NCBI RefSeq assembly: GCF_009928525.1
Contig: NZ_JAABOK010000004.1
Span: 62,001 to 126,000, forward strand
DNA from: Chitinophaga solisilvae
Lineage (GTDB): Bacteria > Bacteroidota > Bacteroidia > Chitinophagales > Chitinophagaceae
DNA: 64,000 bases
Reading direction: 5' to 3'
Position 1 is the first letter of the stretch; every line of letters starts with the position of its first letter. A model generated the notes under the pieces. That model worked only from the letters and a program-made list of their open reading frames with translations, had not been told where the DNA came from and did not search any database. This document shows positions 9,487 to 18,562 of the stretch, piece by piece. A program made the position numbers and the translations under genes.

Positions 9487-10950
9487 ATGATACTGCTGAT
9501 ACTTTTATTCATATTGCTGGGCGGTGCATTGCTTTCCTGGATAGCAGCATCCAGGAGTGTGTTGTTATCCCGGTGGGTGGCACTCGGCGCGCTGCTGGCG
9601 GATCTGGTCATTATCCTGCAGATCTGGATCGCCCATCCGGCGGCAGGCACACAGTGGATCTACAGCTACCGGGCCAGCTGGATTCCGCATTTTGGTATCA
9701 GCCTGCATTTTTCCATGGACGGACTCAGCCTGCTGATGCTGGTGCTGACCTTTTTTCTGGGAGCGCTGGCCGTGCTGATCTCCTGGAAGGAAATTAACAC
9801 GCGGGTGGGCTTTTATCATTTCAATCTGCTCTTTGTGCTGGCCGGTATTACCGGTGTTTTCCTGACGATGGATTTATTCCTGTTCTATTTTTTCTGGGAG
9901 ATGATGCTGATACCGATGTACTTCCTGATTGGTATCTGGGGGCATGAGAACAGGGAGTATGCAGCCAACAAGTTTTTCATTTTCACGCAGGCCGGCGGAC
10001 TGCTGATGTTATTGTCTATCCTGGCATTGTACTTTATTCATGCGGCTAACGCCAACGTATATACGTTTGATTATTTCGACCTGCTGCATACGCCCATGCA
10101 GCAAAGTACAGCGCGGTGGCTGATGCTGGGCTTCCTGGTGGCTTTCCTGGTGAAGCTGCCGGCAGTACCTTTTCATACCTGGCTGCCGGATGCGCATACA
10201 GAAGCGCCAACAGCCGGCAGCGTAATATTAGCCGGGCTGCTGCTGAAAACCGGCGCCTATGGTATACTGCGTTTTGTGATCCCCCTGTTTCCGGAAGCAT
10301 CCCAGTATTACGCAAACCTGTGTATGTTGCTGGGTGTTATCGGTATCCTGTACGGTGGTATGCTGGCTTATGCGCAGACGGATCTGAAAAGACTGATTGC
10401 CTACACGAGCGTGAGTCATATGGGATTTGTGCTGCTGGGAGCCTTCTCTTTCAACGAGCTGGCTTATCAGGGTGTAGTAGTTCAGATGATAGCGCATGGT
10501 ATCAGTACCGGCGCCCTGTTCATCATAGCAGGTACTTTATACGAACGTATTCATACGCGTAATATCCTGCAGATGGGCGGTTTATGGGCGGGTGTGCCTA
10601 TGATGGGCAGTGCCGCCATGATATTTGTGATGGCCTCGCTGGGCCTGCCCGGACTGGGCAATTTCGTGGCGGAATTCCTGATCCTCATCGGCAGCTGGCA
10701 GGCCAGCAGGTGGCTGACTGTTTTTGCTACCATCGGGCTGGTGGTAGCTACGGCATATTCCCTGCGCATTATGCAGAAAGTCTTTTTCGGCAGCTATACC
10801 CGCGAAGAGCAGCTGCCAGACCTGAATAAACGTGAACTGCTGGTAGTGGTGTCGCTGGTGATAGTCATCCTGCTGCTGGGATTGTATCCGCAGCCGGTGT
10901 TGAACACTTCTCAAAAAACAGAACAAAAAACTGCATATGTCGTTCGATGA
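9487..10950 (+). CDS. nuoM: NADH-quinone oxidoreductase subunit M (antiporter-like)
   Basis: A 487-residue, about 14-helix proton-pumping subunit of complex I. The key glutamate region is FLFYFFWEMMLIPMYFLIG, followed by VKLPAVPFHTWLPDAHTEAPTAGSV and KRLIAYTSVSHMGFV, all typical of NuoM. The 3' end overlaps the start of nuoN by 14 bases in a different frame, again pointing to a single translationally coupled operon. Confidence 0.96.
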   Translation: MILLILLFILLGGALLSWIAASRSVLLSRWVALGALLADLVIILQIWIAHPAAGTQWIYSYRASWIPHFGISLHFSMDGLSLLMLVLTFFLGALAVLISWKEINTRVGFYHFNLLFVLAGITGVFLTMDLFLFYFFWEMMLIPMYFLIGIWGHENREYAANKFFIFTQAGGLLMLLSILALYFIHAANANVYTFDYFDLLHTPMQQSTARWLMLGFLVAFLVKLPAVPFHTWLPDAHTEAPTAGSVILAGLLLKTGAYGILRFVIPLFPEASQYYANLCMLLGVIGILYGGMLAYAQTDLKRLIAYTSVSHMGFVLLGAFSFNELAYQGVVVQMIAHGISTGALFIIAGTLYERIHTRNILQMGGLWAGVPMMGSAAMIFVMASLGLPGLGNFVAEFLILIGSWQASRWLTVFATIGLVVATAYSLRIMQKVFFGSYTREEQLPDLNKRELLVVVSLVIVILLLGLYPQPVLNTSQKTEQKTAYVVR

Positions 10951-12376
10951 TTTTTTAAGCCTGGGCCCGTTGATTACGCTGTCTGCCGCAGCAGTCATTT
11001 CCATGTTGCTGGTAGCCATACGGCGTAATCACCGTATTACTTATGCCTTCTCCCTGCTGGCCTACCTGATGGCGATGACGGCCATCATACCAGCCATGCT
11101 TTTCATTCCGCATACCATTCCGCCGTTGCTGGTGATAGATGAATTCTCCCTGTTCAATACGGGGCTGATACTGGTATCCGGATTTATCATCCTGTTACTG
11201 TCGTATAACTATTTTGAAGAACGGGAGGAGAGAAAGGAAGAATACTATCTGTTGCTGCTGCTGGCTACCACCGGTGCGATGGTGCTGGTCATCAGCAGAC
11301 ATTTTATGTCCCTGTTTCTGGGGCTGGAAATACTCAGCATCAGTCTGTACGGACTGATTGCGTACCTGCGTGCCCGTGAGCGTTCTGATGAAGCAGGCAT
11401 CAAATACCTGATACTGGCGGCTTTATCTTCTGCCTTTCTGCTTTTTGGTATGGCGCTGGTATATGCTTTTACAGGACATATGGATTTCAATGGTATCGGC
11501 GATGCATTGCGGCAGACGGGGCATCTGCCGGTAACGGTTATGGCCGGATTTGCCATGATGCTGATCGGGGTAGGGTTTAAACTGGGTATAGTACCCTTTC
11601 ATATGTGGGCGCCGGATGTATATGAAGGTGCACCGTTACCGGTGGCTGCTTTCATTGCTACCATTTCAAAAGGAGGTATGCTGGTTGTGCTGATAAGGTT
11701 CTATCAGGATATTCACGGTAACGAATATACGATGTTGTGGTGGGTGCTGGCTATCATTGCTGTTGCGTCCATGTTTGCCGGTAACTGGCTGGCATTGCGG
11801 CAGGAGAATATCAAACGTATCCTGGCTTATTCTTCCATCGCACATATGGGATATATACTGGTCGCTTTTCTGTCGGGTGTGCAGACGGGCCTGGAGGCGA
11901 TCTCCTTTTACCTGGTAGCATATTTTATCACCAGTATCGGAGCTTTCGGGGTATTGATCGTCATGTCGAGCAGTGTGCAGGATGCGGAAACTGTGGAAGA
12001 TTACAGAGGGATGTTCTGGCGTTATCCCTGGGTGGCAGTGGTTTTTACGGCTATGTTGTTATCGCTGGCCGGTATTCCGCTGACGGCCGGTTTTATCGGG
12101 AAGTTCTACATCGTGATGGCGGGTGTAAATGCGCATATGTGGTTCCTGTTGTTCATGCTGGTAATTAACAGCGTGATTGGTTTGTATTACTATATCCGCA
12201 TCATTGCCATGATGTTTAAACTGCCGGATACAGGCGCGGGGTCTGTTATCAAACCCGCGCTACCCGTGGCCGGCAATATAACTTTGATGTTGCTGACAGC
12301 GCTGCTGCTGGGACTGGGAATTTACCCCACCGCTATGATGCAGCTCATACAGCAGATGATGAAAATGATTGTTTAA
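10937..12376 (+). CDS. nuoN: NADH-quinone oxidoreductase subunit N (antiporter-like)
   Basis: A 479-residue, about 14-helix pumping subunit, the last gene of the nuo operon. Signatures are SLFLGLEILSISLYGLIAY, KLGIVPFHMWAPDVYEGAP and KRILAYSSIAHMGYILVA. The gene is terminal: its TAA overlaps the stop codon of a convergent gene on the other strand, leaving no room for a conventional terminator between the two. With the partial nuoD this gives nuoDEFGHIJKLMN in one run. Confidence 0.96.
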   Translation: MSFDDFLSLGPLITLSAAAVISMLLVAIRRNHRITYAFSLLAYLMAMTAIIPAMLFIPHTIPPLLVIDEFSLFNTGLILVSGFIILLLSYNYFEEREERKEEYYLLLLLATTGAMVLVISRHFMSLFLGLEILSISLYGLIAYLRARERSDEAGIKYLILAALSSAFLLFGMALVYAFTGHMDFNGIGDALRQTGHLPVTVMAGFAMMLIGVGFKLGIVPFHMWAPDVYEGAPLPVAAFIATISKGGMLVVLIRFYQDIHGNEYTMLWWVLAIIAVASMFAGNWLALRQENIKRILAYSSIAHMGYILVAFLSGVQTGLEAISFYLVAYFITSIGAFGVLIVMSSSVQDAETVEDYRGMFWRYPWVAVVFTAMLLSLAGIPLTAGFIGKFYIVMAGVNAHMWFLLFMLVINSVIGLYYYIRIIAMMFKLPDTGAGSVIKPALPVAGNITLMLLTALLLGLGIYPTAMMQLIQQMMKMIV

Positions 12377-14808
12377 CCCGCCCTTTTCTGTTCATCGCTG
12401 GTGCCTGTTTTTCTTTCCCTCGCACCTTTGATGCTGCTGTTACCAAAGCGGTAGCTGAAGTAGATGTTGGCCGTTTTAAACTGCCAGGTATTGAAGATGT
12501 GCATATCCAGGTTGTTGTTGGCAGCCACTCCGCGGTATGCTTCATTGCGCAGCAGGTTATTGTAGCTGAATTTAATGGTAGCAGCCTTATTCCAGAAGGT
12601 TTTCTGTATACCCAGGTTCAGGTTATATTCATTATAGCCTCTGAAGATAGCATACACAAAGGGAGAGTTGTAATAGCCCATTATTTCCAGCTTGATATCA
12701 TGCGGGAGGGTAATGGTGTTGGTGGAGTTGAAGCTGTAGGTGAAGCTGCTGGTTTTGTTAAACTTACCGGTATTATCGGTGAACCGGTATTCATTCTGCA
12801 TGCAGTTGATATTGTTATCGCTGCTCCACCATTTGGTCACCTGGAAGGGAAGCGTCAGTACCAGGCTGTAAACCTCGCTGCGCTGATAGTTTTTCAGGGT
12901 GCTCATGGATACTTTGGTGCTGTCGTTCTGTGACAGGAATTCATTGATGAAATCCTTGGTTTTATTGACGCCCAGTGTGGCAATAAACTTATCCAGGAAG
13001 GTATAGGACAACTCTACGTTATCAGTGTACTGCGGTTTCAGGTAAGGATCTCCCTGGAAGAAGGTATACTTGTCCAGGTAGAAGGCAAACGGATTCAGCT
13101 GTCCGTATTCCGGCCGCTCAATACGGCGGGAGTAGGCCAGGGCTATTTTGTTTTTATCATTCAGTTTCTGTTCAATATTCAGGTTGGGAAAGAAGTCGAG
13201 ATAACTGCGTTTTACATTGCTTTTCAGTGTAACAGATTCTCCGTTGGAATGGGTGTTTTCCAGTCTCAGTCCCACCTGGATACCGGTATTATGCAGCTGC
13301 TTTCTGTACGATGCATAGGCGGCGTAAATATCTTCGGTATAATTAAACTGGTTGCTTTGTGCAGGAGCAAAAACAAACTGTCCGTTTTTCAGGGAGTCAT
13401 AAATCAGGCTGTTGCCGGTGGTCACGCTGCTTACTTTGAAACCCGCTTCCAGCTTGCCCTGGTTACCGAGTGGCCAGGCCAGGTCTGCTTTCAGGCTTTT
13501 AATTGTGATGCGGGTACCACCGGTGTTCCGGATACCATTAGGATTTCTGTATTTGCCGCTGCGGATGTCATACAGACTGTCATGCAATTGCAGGTGCCGG
13601 TTGCTGTTGAACCTGGCGTAGTCTGCGTCTACGCTGAATTCCCGGCCGCTGGTATCCAGTACGGCTTTATAGTTCAGGTTAATGGTGAAGTTGTCGAATT
13701 TATTATCATTGGTAGAGATGGAGTTGACCAGGGAATCCGGGGACATGCCGGGTTTACCGAGTCTTGTTTCACTGAAAATCTGGTTGTTGAAACTGTTGCC
13801 ATAGCCGTTGGCCAGTACGCCGATGGTATGCTTATCATTCAGGAAATAGTCGAAGCCAACCTTGTAGGCGTTACGTTTGAAGTTGTTACGCTGCCAGAGG
13901 TCCTGTGCCAGGAAGGTGGTTACGTCCTTATCGGTGATGGTTCTGCGGTATTCGCGGGTCACCAGCACTTTGCGGTCAGCCCTGCCCAGATCCCCGAAGA
14001 GGTTGAATTTAGTGGTTCTCCAGTTAATATTGCCGTTCACGTTATAGTACCCGTATTTAGCCTGGGAAAGGGTACCGCTTACAGTACCGTTAACGCCGGT
14101 CAGTTTTCCCTTTTTGGTTTTTATGTTGATGATACCGCCGTTACCGGAGGCATCATATTTGGCGGAAGGGCTGGTGATGATTTCTATCTGCGAAATACTT
14201 TCAGCAGGGGTGTTTTTCAGCATATTGGTCAGCTCTTCTCCGCTGAGGTAGGTAAGTTTACCATCGATCATGACGGTTACGGTGGTACCTTTCAGCTTGA
14301 TATTTTCGCTGTTGTCCAGCTGCACGCCGGGTGCACGTTTTAATATATCCAGGGCGGTATTACCGGCGGCGGCAATGCTGTTTTCTACGTTGAGTACGGT
14401 TTTTCCGGCGCCTTTCTCAATGAATGGCTTGATGGCGGTAACATCCACGGCTTTCAGTGTTTTGGAATTGGTGGCCATGGTAACCGCGGGCAGGGTAATC
14501 TGGCGGTGCGCCGCATCAATGGTGAAAGGAGCGGCATACCAGGTGGTGAATCCTATCTGGGAAGCCTGTACAAAGTACCGGCCGTCTGGTATCCTTTCGA
14601 AGAGGCAGTCGCCTGCTTCGGAGGTCAGTTCTCCTTTTACCAGGGATGAATCAGCTGCTTTGCGCAGCAGTACATTGGCAAAGGGGAGCGGTTTACCGTT
14701 GTTGTCGGTAATTTTCAGCGAAATAGATCCTGTGGAGGCGGCTTTCTGGGCCAGGGCGGGAATCGCCAGGGTGCATAGCATTCCTAATACGACAATGAAA
14801 TGTTTCAT
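12373..14808 (-). CDS. Outer-membrane beta-barrel receptor with carboxypeptidase-like N-terminal domain (TonB-dependent receptor type)
   Basis: An 811-residue secreted outer-membrane protein. Residues 1-20 form a signal peptide ending at ALA-Q. A carboxypeptidase regulatory-like beta-sandwich follows (about 26-110, GSISLKITDNNGKPLPFANV), then a plug domain (about 130-235, with TALDILKRAPGVQLD, MIDGK and PSAKYDASGNGGIINIKTK), then a long barrel of alternating aromatic strands to the C terminus. The family imports unknown ligands with TonB energy, although many members are only annotated as outer-membrane beta-barrel proteins. No SusD partner is adjacent, arguing against a polysaccharide locus. 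The gene converges on nuoN and shares four bases with it. Confidence 0.88.
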   Translation of the reverse strand: MKHFIVVLGMLCTLAIPALAQKAASTGSISLKITDNNGKPLPFANVLLRKAADSSLVKGELTSEAGDCLFERIPDGRYFVQASQIGFTTWYAAPFTIDAAHRQITLPAVTMATNSKTLKAVDVTAIKPFIEKGAGKTVLNVENSIAAAGNTALDILKRAPGVQLDNSENIKLKGTTVTVMIDGKLTYLSGEELTNMLKNTPAESISQIEIITSPSAKYDASGNGGIINIKTKKGKLTGVNGTVSGTLSQAKYGYYNVNGNINWRTTKFNLFGDLGRADRKVLVTREYRRTITDKDVTTFLAQDLWQRNNFKRNAYKVGFDYFLNDKHTIGVLANGYGNSFNNQIFSETRLGKPGMSPDSLVNSISTNDNKFDNFTINLNYKAVLDTSGREFSVDADYARFNSNRHLQLHDSLYDIRSGKYRNPNGIRNTGGTRITIKSLKADLAWPLGNQGKLEAGFKVSSVTTGNSLIYDSLKNGQFVFAPAQSNQFNYTEDIYAAYASYRKQLHNTGIQVGLRLENTHSNGESVTLKSNVKRSYLDFFPNLNIEQKLNDKNKIALAYSRRIERPEYGQLNPFAFYLDKYTFFQGDPYLKPQYTDNVELSYTFLDKFIATLGVNKTKDFINEFLSQNDSTKVSMSTLKNYQRSEVYSLVLTLPFQVTKWWSSDNNINCMQNEYRFTDNTGKFNKTSSFTYSFNSTNTITLPHDIKLEIMGYYNSPFVYAIFRGYNEYNLNLGIQKTFWNKAATIKFSYNNLLRNEAYRGVAANNNLDMHIFNTWQFKTANIYFSYRFGNSSIKGARERKTGTSDEQKRAG

Positions 14809-14867
14809 ACTATCGTTCTCTCAAAAGCGTGATTAAATAGGTGTAATATATATGGAGGATGGGTTTC

Positions 14868-15134
14868 CTACTTCCTCTGGTAGATGTCAATAATGCTAAG
14901 TACAGCATCTTTCAGATGTTCCGTCTGCAGCTGGTCTTTATCTGTTATAACAAGGGTATTGGGCGTTGTAACACTTGTTGGTATCTGTGGGCAATTACCC
15001 AGTGTAATAACGAATAAAGGCAGCAGATCAGGCGAGTTGGTCTGTGTCGGTACTGTATCCTTCAGAATACCGCGGCATGCATACAGCAGTACGACGGAAG
15101 AGCAAAGCAGTAACACGGGAACAACTTTTTTCAT
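14868..15134 (-). CDS. Small predicted lipoprotein, unknown function
   Basis: An 88-residue protein that I do not recognise. It has a Lys-Lys N terminus, a hydrophobic stretch and a lipobox ending at C20 (LLYAC), so it is probably lipidated and exported. The mature part is short and polar, contains one further Cys (NCPQ) and ends in a predicted helix (LKDAVLSIIDIYQRK). It lies upstream of the outer-membrane receptor in the same direction (59-base gap) and could be co-transcribed with it. A longer ORF on the opposite strand overlaps it but lacks any recognisable signal. Confidence 0.55.
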   Translation of the reverse strand: MKKVVPVLLLCSSVVLLYACRGILKDTVPTQTNSPDLLPLFVITLGNCPQIPTSVTTPNTLVITDKDQLQTEHLKDAVLSIIDIYQRK

Positions 15135-15267
15135 GATGTGCTTTTTTCTTAAAGACGAAGGTCTGAAAAAAAAGTTGCACCAGACAGCAAAAATATTTTT
15201 TATTGATAAGCGGTTGGCGACAAAGGTCCGAGCGGTAAAGGGCTATGACAGAGGGTTACAGAAAAAA

Positions 15268-15300
15268 GAACAGCTAAAAGCATAAAACTTTTAGCTGTTA
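15268..15300 (-). terminator. Rho-independent terminator of the aspartokinase gene
   Basis: AACAGCTAAAAG (15269-15280) pairs perfectly with CTTTTAGCTGTT (15288-15299) across a 7-base loop. Read on the minus strand the stem is followed by TTCTTTTTTCTG, a U-rich tail. It sits 20 bases downstream of the aspartokinase stop codon. Confidence 0.8.
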
Positions 15301-15320
15301 AAAACGTTCATTTCCGGACA

Positions 15321-16589
15321 CTATTTTTTCAGCAGCCGCTGCACCGTTACACGGGAACGCTGTTCCAGCAGTACGGTATGGTGGTTGGTCAGCTCCTGCA
15401 GTAATCCGTCATGGTAATAGCGCACTGTCAGCAGCTCCAGTCCTTCGTTATAAGCGATCTTGAAGTCGGTGTGCAGTGTTTTTATCAGTAATTCAATTTT
15501 TTCCGGATTATTATCAATACAGCTGGAGAAACTGATGGCGCCGTTCTGCATCAGGTTAATCTTCACTTTCAGGCGGTGGAACACCTCATAAATATCACTG
15601 ATCTTTTCTTCTGTAATGAAGGAATAATCTTTTGAAGTAATCGTGATCAGCACCTGGTTTCTCTTCAGTACGATAATGGGCGGCAACTGCTTTACATCTG
15701 CAGTTTCCTTGATAACGGTGCCGGGAAGGTCCTTATCCAGAAAGCATTTTACCAGCAGTGGAATCTGCTTGTTCTGTAAGGGCTTAATTGTTTTCGGGTG
15801 TATTACCTGCGCACCGTAGTAGGCCATTTCAATCACTTCCCCGAAACTGATTTCCGGAATATTTACGGTATTGGGGAATAATTTGGGATCGGCATTTTTC
15901 AGACCTTCTACATCTTTCCAGATGGTCTGGCTTTCGGCATCCAGCATATTGGCAAATACGGCTGCGGAATAGTCGCTGCCCTCGCGGCCCAGGGTCACAC
16001 TCTCGTTCTGGTCCGTGCTGCCGATAAAGCCCTGTGCAATCACGATATTGGTATTGCTGAACAGCGGCACTACCTTTTCGGTCACCTGTTTCTGGGTATA
16101 GGCCCAGTCAATGTTGGCATCGCGGAAGTTATCATCTGTACGGAAAATATCCCTTACATCCAGCCAGGTATTGGGAACGCCGGCGGTATTAAAGTAGGCG
16201 CTGACAATGGCGGTGCTGAGCAATTCGCCCAGGCCCACCAGTTGGTCATAGTAGTAGTCGTAGGTACGGAGTGGCTTTTCGCCCAGCGTCCATTCGGCTT
16301 CAGTGAAAAATTGCTGCAGCTGGGTGAAGAGGGGATGCTGCCGGTTGCCCAGCAACGCCTCCGCCACGCTGAGGTGGTGTTGTTCCACATTATACAGCAG
16401 CTGTGCTGCTATCTCCCGCTTCCTTAAGTAAAAATTCTGTGCTACCTTTTCCAGCTCATTGGTGGTTTTACCCATCGCGGAGATAACGATCAGCAATTTT
16501 TCGTCAGGGAATGATTGTATTATCTGCGCCACCTGCCGGATGCGTTCAACACTTTCTAAACTTGCGCCACCAAACTTGAAAACCTTCAT
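15321..16589 (-). CDS. lysC: Aspartate kinase
   Basis: A 422-residue monofunctional aspartokinase, which phosphorylates aspartate in the first step of lysine, threonine, methionine and diaminopimelate synthesis. The N-terminal nucleotide-binding motif is KVFKFGGASLESVERI, the catalytic region includes LGREGSDYSAAVFAN and WKDVEGLKNADPK, and the C-terminal ~130 residues (from about VLITITSKDYSF) look like tandem ACT regulatory domains, so feedback control by an amino acid is likely. It is divergent from fbp (141-base gap). No homoserine dehydrogenase domain is fused. Confidence 0.92.
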   Translation of the reverse strand: MKVFKFGGASLESVERIRQVAQIIQSFPDEKLLIVISAMGKTTNELEKVAQNFYLRKREIAAQLLYNVEQHHLSVAEALLGNRQHPLFTQLQQFFTEAEWTLGEKPLRTYDYYYDQLVGLGELLSTAIVSAYFNTAGVPNTWLDVRDIFRTDDNFRDANIDWAYTQKQVTEKVVPLFSNTNIVIAQGFIGSTDQNESVTLGREGSDYSAAVFANMLDAESQTIWKDVEGLKNADPKLFPNTVNIPEISFGEVIEMAYYGAQVIHPKTIKPLQNKQIPLLVKCFLDKDLPGTVIKETADVKQLPPIIVLKRNQVLITITSKDYSFITEEKISDIYEVFHRLKVKINLMQNGAISFSSCIDNNPEKIELLIKTLHTDFKIAYNEGLELLTVRYYHDGLLQELTNHHTVLLEQRSRVTVQRLLKK

Positions 16590-16730
16590 ATGATAGTTTC
16601 TACTTTTAAAATTTTATTTGGCAAAGTAAGACAAGTTTAGAATTGTTTTAAAATCTGTTTACAGAGAAATGACATTTATCTTAAAATAGCTCCAATTCCT
16701 GTAATTTCGTCCGGAAAACTGAACAACGTT

Positions 16731-17741
16731 ATGAATCTAAAGCAAAAGGTAATGACCCTGGATGAATTCACTATCCAGGAATTACGGAATTACCCCGGCG
16801 CTACCGGACAATTATCAGGATTATTACGTGATATTGGCCTGGCTGCGAAAAGGGTAAATGTGGAGGTCAACAAAGCCGGTATAGCCGACATCCTGGGTGA
16901 AGCAGGTAAAACCAATGTGCAGGGTGAATCTGTGAAGAAACTGGACGAATTTGCCAATGAGCAGTTTATTAATTCCCTGCAGACCAGCATCTACTGCTGT
17001 GGTGTAGCCTCCGAAGAGAATGAGAGCTTTATTCCCTTTACTGACGAATTTTCAAAGAAATCGAAATATGTGGTATTGATGGACCCCCTCGATGGTTCCA
17101 GCAATATCGACGTGAACGTGTCTATCGGTACTATCTTCTCCGTATACCGCCGCCTGTCGCCGGAAGGTACGGAGTGCGAACTGGAGGACTTTCTCCAGCC
17201 GGGAACACAGCAGATTGCCGCCGGATATATCATCTATGGCTCTTCTACCATGATGGTATATGCTACGCGCCGCAGTGTGCAGGGCTTCACCCTGGACCCC
17301 TCCATCGGAGAGTTCTGCCTGTCTCACCCCAACCTGAAATGCCCGCCGGACAGCGATATTTTCTCTGTGAATGTGGGTTATTACCACCTGTATGAGCAAC
17401 GTATCCGCGAATCTATCGATCATTTCATGGCCCGCGATGAAAATGACCGCATCTACCGCCACCGTTTCGTTGGCTGCATGGTGGCGGAAATACACCGTAC
17501 ACTGATACAGGGCGGTATTTTTATGTATCCTGCCTTCGGCAAATATGCGTCCGGACGCCTGCGCCTGTGCTATGAATGCAATCCGATGTCGTTCATCATG
17601 GAAAAGGCCGGCGGCGCATCCATGGCCAACGGAAAGCAACGTCTGCTGGAACTGAAACCCGTACAGCTGCATCAGCGCATTCCTATCTTCATCGGTTCAA
17701 AAAACATGATGGATACCTGGCAGCAGATAGTAAACAAATGA
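16731..17741 (+). CDS. fbp: Class I fructose-1,6-bisphosphatase
   Basis: A 336-residue enzyme hydrolysing fructose 1,6-bisphosphate to fructose 6-phosphate in gluconeogenesis. The metal and substrate site is clear in VVLMDPLDGSSNIDVNVSIGTIFSVYRR, and the C-terminal RLRLCYECNPMSFIMEKAGGA segment is the sugar-phosphate binding region of class I enzymes. Full length and intact. It is monocistronic in appearance: a strong terminator follows immediately and the upstream gene is divergent. Confidence 0.95.
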   Translation: MNLKQKVMTLDEFTIQELRNYPGATGQLSGLLRDIGLAAKRVNVEVNKAGIADILGEAGKTNVQGESVKKLDEFANEQFINSLQTSIYCCGVASEENESFIPFTDEFSKKSKYVVLMDPLDGSSNIDVNVSIGTIFSVYRRLSPEGTECELEDFLQPGTQQIAAGYIIYGSSTMMVYATRRSVQGFTLDPSIGEFCLSHPNLKCPPDSDIFSVNVGYYHLYEQRIRESIDHFMARDENDRIYRHRFVGCMVAEIHRTLIQGGIFMYPAFGKYASGRLRLCYECNPMSFIMEKAGGASMANGKQRLLELKPVQLHQRIPIFIGSKNMMDTWQQIVNK

Positions 17742-17763
17742 TATTAATATTAAGAAAATAAGC

Positions 17764-17797
17764 AATGGCCTTCTCCCCGGAGAAGGCCATTTTCTTT
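17764..17797 (+). terminator. Rho-independent terminator of fbp
   Basis: AATGGCCTTCTCC (17764-17776) and GGAGAAGGCCATT (17779-17791) form a long GC-containing stem with a very short loop, followed by TTTTCTTT. It begins 22 bases after the fbp stop codon. Confidence 0.9.
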
Positions 17798-17924
17798 ATA
17801 ACAGGTTAAACATCTTCCCGTTATTTTTATCTAAAAAGATAATAATAGCACGCGTTTTACAGTTTTGGTACAAGACTTGTTTATAGACTTTACATATATT
17901 TTTAAATATTAACCATCATTATTT

Positions 17925-18416
17925 ATGTCATTCCTGAAAAGCCGCAGTATCCTTGCTATACTGCTTGTTATGTTTGCCGCCATCCAGGTCAGCGCATGTT
18001 CCCGTGCAGCCACCAGGGCAGACAGCACCACAACAGTTGCCGGTAACCTGGATGAACAGATCCTGTATTACACCAACAAATTCCGGGCTTCCAAAGGCCT
18101 GAAACCTTTACAGCTGGAAGAATCTGTCAGTCAGCAGGCACGCCGCCACAGCCGTGACATGGCTAACGGCAGCACCGGATTCGGACATGAAGGCTTTGAA
18201 GCAAGGGTAGCCAACGTATCCAAAAAACTGGGCCGCGTAGGCGCCGCCGCTGAAAACGTAGCCTACGGCACCCTCGACGCAGAAGCCGTTGTCGACGGCT
18301 GGATCAAAAGCCCCGGCCACCGCAAAAATATGCTGGGAGACTATAACCTCATCGGCATCGGCACCGCCGGCAAAGGAAGAATCACTTTCTTTACGCAGGT
18401 CTTCATCAAGCAATAA
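17925..18416 (+). CDS. CAP/SCP-domain lipoprotein
   Basis: A 163-residue exported protein of the CAP (cysteine-rich secretory/antigen 5/PR-1) superfamily. The N terminus has a hydrophobic signal ending in lipobox VSAC (C25). The CAP core follows: ILYYTNKFRASKGLKPLQ, ARRHSRDMA with the conserved His, GHEGFEARV, AENVAYGT and SPGHRKNMLGDYNLIGIG. In related proteins the two His and two acidic residues form a cavity that may bind metal; no enzymatic role is established for bacterial members. A long inverted repeat follows directly after its stop. Confidence 0.88.
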   Translation: MSFLKSRSILAILLVMFAAIQVSACSRAATRADSTTTVAGNLDEQILYYTNKFRASKGLKPLQLEESVSQQARRHSRDMANGSTGFGHEGFEARVANVSKKLGRVGAAAENVAYGTLDAEAVVDGWIKSPGHRKNMLGDYNLIGIGTAGKGRITFFTQVFIKQ

Positions 18417-18420
18417 GATT

Positions 18421-18541
18421 GATTATTTGATTATTTGAGATTTGGTTATTTGAAATGCAGCGGAGATATAAGCGATATTAATAAATGTTGATCTCCGCTG
18501 CATTTTAAATAACCAAATCTCAAATAACCAAATAATCAAAT
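18421..18541. repeat. Intergenic inverted repeat 2 (TTTGAGA arm type, GCAGCGGAGAT core)
   Basis: A 47-bp stem with about two mismatches: left arm 18421-18467 and right arm 18491-18541, loop 18468-18490. Arms are made of TTTGATTA/TTTGAGA/TTTGGTTA units and end in the core AATGCAGCGGAGAT. The core and loop (AGCGATAT...AAATGTTG) recur at 27905 and 38191, so this is one subfamily. It separates the CAP gene from the ABC ATPase gene. No U-tract follows, so it is not a standard terminator. Confidence 0.9.
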
Positions 18542-18562
18542 GATTAGTCTTAATTTGGCGGC

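Noticed and set aside
13249..14343. 364-codon frame on the plus strand opposite the outer-membrane receptor
   Set aside because: Antisense to a well-supported receptor with signal peptide, plug and barrel; no motif.
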